Positions 5,059-7,493 of a stretch of 7,493 nucleotides of DNA are shown piece after piece (positions within the stretch are counted from its first letter, which is position 1; each line of letters begins with the position of its first letter). Source of the stretch: Bacillota bacterium. GTDB lineage: Bacteria > Bacillota > Clostridia > Christensenellales > CAG-138. The translations under genes were made by a program, and so were the position numbers. The notes under the pieces are model-generated. The model ran no database searches, was not told the DNA's origin, and was given only the letters and a program-made list of their open reading frames with translations. The stretch spans positions 1-7,493 of the forward strand of contig JAEZGQ010000161.1 of assembly GCA_023416895.1 (NCBI GenBank), in the 5' to 3' direction.

Positions 5059-6702
5059 TTATTCGTCATAATTGTCGGGCAAGTCGTTTTCAAACAGCAC
5101 CACCGCGCCCGTTTCGGTATGCAGCTTTAAAAGCTCCGTGGCTTCCGCGAGGTTTTTCGCGCGGACGATGTTCTTTTCATCAAACCCCGCCTCGATAAGC
5201 CCTTCGCGGATGGGTTCAACGTGTGCTCCGCCCACGAGAATGGCAACGTCGACCGCACTGGCCATCGCCGCACCAAACGCGCGGTTGAGCTCGTTTTCCT
5301 CGCTGCCAAGCTCTACCATGCCCGGCGTTACCACGATGCGCTTTCCGGTAAAGCCCTTCAGCACCTCAAGCGCCGCCTTAGAGCCCTCGGGGTTGGAGTT
5401 GAACGCATCGTCGATTACCGTTACAGCGCCCTCGATAAGCTCCAGGCGATGCTGTACGGGCTTAAGGCGTTCGATCGCGGCCGCGATTTCTTCAAGGGAA
5501 AGCCCCAAAAGGTAGGCAAGCCCCGCCGCACCTGCGATGTTTATAATGTTGTGCCTTCCCAAAAGCTTCGTGGTGCATTGTATGCTTTTGCCATCCGCGG
5601 CGGTGAGCGTGAAGGTTGAACCTTTGCTGCCGACCGAGAGGTTATCGGCCTTCAGGTAAAGGTCTTCCCCTTCGGTACCGAACAGGTATTTTCCCTTTAA
5701 GGCGCAGCGCTCGTACATTTGTCGACAAATTGCGTTGTCGCCATTGAAAAAGCATGCGCCGCTTTCGTCGATGCCTTCCATCAGCTCGGACTTAGCCTTG
5801 ATCACACCCTCAAGCGAACCAAAGGTATCAAGGTGCTGCTTGCCGACCGAGGTGACGATGCCGTAGTGCGGCGAAACTAGCTTGCAAAGCTCCTTCACGT
5901 CGCCGCGGTAACGCGCGCCCATTTCCGCAATGAACACGTTGTGCTCATCGGTCAGCTGCTCGCGCACCACGCGCGTAACGCCCATGGAGGTGTTGTAGCT
6001 TCCCGGGGTGTACAAAACATCGTATTTTTCCTTTAAAATTTCACCCAAAGCATGCTTGGTGCTCGTTTTTCCGTAGCTTCCCGTAATGCCGATTTTGATA
6101 AGGTCCGCACGCTTTTTCAGCATCTTTTTCGCGTCGTTAAAATACCAAGCCTTTACGGCCTGTTCCAAGGGGTATGTGATGAGCCATGCAAAGAACACAA
6201 ACAGCGGCAAAAACGCGCCGGGCAAATAGCGAAGCCCGTAAAGCAGCAAGAACCCGCCCCACGAAGGGATGCCGTTTTGCGTGGGCGTAAGCGTGATGAA
6301 AAGCGAGGCCGCAAACACCACAGCGAGCGCAAACAGCGCGGCCATCAGCCTTTTTACACGGCCGGTATAAACAAGCGGCTTTTTCTTTTCCTTTTTGCGC
6401 TCGGAAAAGTACATGAGAAGGAGCATCACCACATACAGCGCGTCCGCACCGATGTATGCGATGTTGGCGACACCTGTGCCGTAATGAATGAGAAACGCGC
6501 TCGACGAGCGAAGCGCCAAGCATACGATGCCCACGACAAGGAAGGTAAGGGCGTCGCCCATGTGCTTAAAAAGCCATTTCAGGTACATTTTGCCCTGATA
6601 GCTCTCCAGTTGCAGCATGTGGATGAACTGCGTCGCGGCAAGCACCGTAGCCGCTGCCGCGACCATCCAATATACATAAGTTGCGTAGGTCAAAACATCC
6701 AT
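5059..6702 (-). CDS. MurF-type Mur ligase with N-terminal membrane domain
   Basis: Probable ligase adding D-Ala-D-Ala to UDP-MurNAc-tripeptide, the last cytoplasmic step of the precursor. Residues about 203-547 are the ATP-binding and C-terminal Mur ligase domains: P-loop GITGSYGKTSTK (205-216, K212), AEMGARYRGD (259-268, E260), VTSVGKQHLDTFGSLEG (283-299), KAKSE (302-306), LGRHNIINIAGA (381-392) and the MurF-like DDAFNSNPEGSKAAL (431-445). The normal MurF N-terminal substrate-binding domain is missing; instead residues 1-185 hold about five hydrophobic helices (near 8-30, 50-66, 77-99, 118-138, 158-178). The basic loops 36-48 and 101-117 and the basic stretch 190-203 put the ligase domain on the cytoplasmic side. 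GAGG seven bases before the ATG at 6700-6702 overlaps the hydrolase stop codon, suggesting translational coupling. ddl follows after 15 bases. Catalytic class is secure; that it is the main MurF, rather than a specialised paralogue, is not. Confidence 0.9.
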   Translation of the reverse strand: MDVLTYATYVYWMVAAAATVLAATQFIHMLQLESYQGKMYLKWLFKHMGDALTFLVVGIVCLALRSSSAFLIHYGTGVANIAYIGADALYVVMLLLMYFSERKKEKKKPLVYTGRVKRLMAALFALAVVFAASLFITLTPTQNGIPSWGGFLLLYGLRYLPGAFLPLFVFFAWLITYPLEQAVKAWYFNDAKKMLKKRADLIKIGITGSYGKTSTKHALGEILKEKYDVLYTPGSYNTSMGVTRVVREQLTDEHNVFIAEMGARYRGDVKELCKLVSPHYGIVTSVGKQHLDTFGSLEGVIKAKSELMEGIDESGACFFNGDNAICRQMYERCALKGKYLFGTEGEDLYLKADNLSVGSKGSTFTLTAADGKSIQCTTKLLGRHNIINIAGAAGLAYLLGLSLEEIAAAIERLKPVQHRLELIEGAVTVIDDAFNSNPEGSKAALEVLKGFTGKRIVVTPGMVELGSEENELNRAFGAAMASAVDVAILVGGAHVEPIREGLIEAGFDEKNIVRAKNLAEATELLKLHTETGAVVLFENDLPDNYDE

Positions 6703-6709
6703 ACGATTT

Positions 6710-6714
6710 CCTCA
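6710..6714 (-). promoter_or_regulatory. Ribosome binding site overlapping the upstream stop codon
   Basis: On the minus strand TGAGG combines the TGA stop of the hydrolase (6712-6714) with the GAGG Shine-Dalgarno of the MurF-type gene, seven bases before its ATG. A ribosome finishing the hydrolase is therefore placed on the next gene's initiation site, which suggests translational coupling. Confidence 0.6.
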
Positions 6715-7470
6715 ATCCTTGAAAAGTACGCCCATCATAGCACAGAAACGGGGATAATCGTCCGCATAGGAGAAATGCCCCGCGCCCTCGATTACGGCAA
6801 GCCCCGCGTTTTTCATGCGCTTTTGCATGAGCTTCGCCATATAAAGCGGCGTATCCTGATCGTTTTCGCCCCAGACGAGAAGCGTTTCGTTTTCGACTTT
6901 TTCAAGCCTATCCGTAAGGTCGGTGTTCACAAGCCTCACAAAGGTTTGGCGCATCGTGCCCGATGCGGCGCGGTAATCCGCAGAACCCGCGTTTTTCTGC
7001 CGCTCGGAGATGCGAAACATTCTATCGAGAAGCTTAACGCGGCCGAGGCGCTTCATGAGCTTGTAGCTGTACACCTTTACGTAATAGCTTAAGCCTCTTT
7101 TCGGCTTTACGCCTGCCGCGTCCACAAGCACGAGCTTTCGAAAAAGGTTTTTCTCCTCGGACGCAAGGTAAATGGCGACACGCCCGCCATGTGAATGGGC
7201 AATGCAATCGCAACCCAAAATGCCCTGTTCTTCCATGAACTTGCGGGTGATTGAGGCAAAATCCTCCACACCCCAAGCCAAAGAGGGTTCCTCGCTTTTT
7301 CCAAACCCAGGAAAATCGAGCGCCACAGCCTCGCGCCCCAAGCGCACCATGCAGTTGACCACAGGGCGCATGGCTTCGATGGAAGCGCCCCAGCCGTGCA
7401 AGATGAGCACGGGCTTACCGCTCCCCTGCCGCTCGAAATTTAGCTTTAATCCGTCGATGATGGTTTCCAA
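6712..7470 (-). CDS. Alpha/beta-fold hydrolase, substrate unknown
   Basis: A 252-residue cytoplasmic serine hydrolase of the alpha/beta fold; no signal peptide or membrane helix is seen. HGWGAS (25-30) is the oxyanion-hole motif, FPGFGKS (53-59) the usual strand-5 turn, AHSHGG (91-96) the nucleophile elbow with S93, WGENDQDTP (200-208) carries the acid (D204 most likely), and GAGHFSY (229-235) the catalytic H232. Residues about 122-175 are a basic lid that would set specificity. The elbow has Ala in the first position where Gly is commonest, an accepted variant. Family members cleave esters, amides or C-C bonds, so no reaction can be named. The start is TTG at 7468-7470: TAGGAG lies five bases upstream and the protein then begins in register with the family; no ATG is available upstream within the window. 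It is the first visible gene of the murF-ddl-icd unit, coupled to the MurF-type gene by a 9-base gap. Confidence 0.9.
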   Translation of the reverse strand: METIIDGLKLNFERQGSGKPVLILHGWGASIEAMRPVVNCMVRLGREAVALDFPGFGKSEEPSLAWGVEDFASITRKFMEEQGILGCDCIAHSHGGRVAIYLASEEKNLFRKLVLVDAAGVKPKRGLSYYVKVYSYKLMKRLGRVKLLDRMFRISERQKNAGSADYRAASGTMRQTFVRLVNTDLTDRLEKVENETLLVWGENDQDTPLYMAKLMQKRMKNAGLAVIEGAGHFSYADDYPRFCAMMGVLFKD

Positions 7471-7475
7471 ATTGG

Positions 7476-7481
7476 CTCCTA
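7476..7481 (-). promoter_or_regulatory. Ribosome binding site deciding a TTG start
   Basis: On the minus strand TAGGAG lies five bases before the TTG at 7468-7470. The reading frame continues open to the window edge, but no ATG or GTG is in frame there, and the AGGAG together with the family-typical N-terminus favours this TTG. The promoter of the unit must lie outside the window. Confidence 0.6.
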
Positions 7482-7493
7482 AGCTTTTAGTCG

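Noticed and set aside
6052..7092. 346-codon open frame on the plus strand
   Set aside because: It spans the antisense of two well-supported minus-strand genes (the MurF-type ligase and the hydrolase), and its translation is rich in Arg/His with no recognisable motif.

Overview
The window looks like chromosomal DNA of a moderately GC-rich anaerobic member of the Bacillota, class Clostridia (possibly a gut Christensenellales- or Oscillospirales-type lineage). The basis is gene content, strong AGGAG-type ribosome binding sites, TTG starts and Rho-independent terminators. The placement below class level is a guess from style, not a database match. All six protein genes lie on the minus strand, so the biological order runs from high to low coordinates.

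The first transcription unit (about 7493 down to 2580) begins outside the window. It carries an alpha/beta hydrolase (6712-7470), a Mur ligase of the MurF type fused to a polytopic membrane domain (5059-6702), a D-alanine--D-alanine ligase (3862-5043) and a eukaryotic-type NADP-dependent isocitrate dehydrogenase (2629-3846). The gaps are 9, 15 and 15 bases, each start has a good Shine-Dalgarno sequence, and the unit closes on a strong intrinsic terminator (2580-2617). Ddl makes D-Ala-D-Ala and MurF joins this dipeptide to the UDP-MurNAc-tripeptide, so two consecutive steps of peptidoglycan precursor synthesis are side by side. The hydrolase has no assigned substrate. Isocitrate dehydrogenase supplies 2-oxoglutarate and NADPH and is an unexpected passenger.

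The second unit starts at a promoter with a perfect TATAAT box (2537-2565) just behind that terminator. It encodes a small zinc-binding SEC-C protein (1947-2444) and a metallo-beta-lactamase/beta-CASP protein of the RNA-processing type (294-1922, TTG start), 24 bases apart. It ends in hairpin terminators between about 258 and 303.

The left 300 bases hold no credible gene. They are packed with eight short inverted repeats (23-303), and segments 88-100 can pair with 254-259 and 287-292 to close a multibranched fold. This looks like a structured, possibly dispersed intergenic element. It and the membrane-domain MurF are the two most interesting things in the window. No rRNA, tRNA, insertion sequence or CRISPR array was seen.
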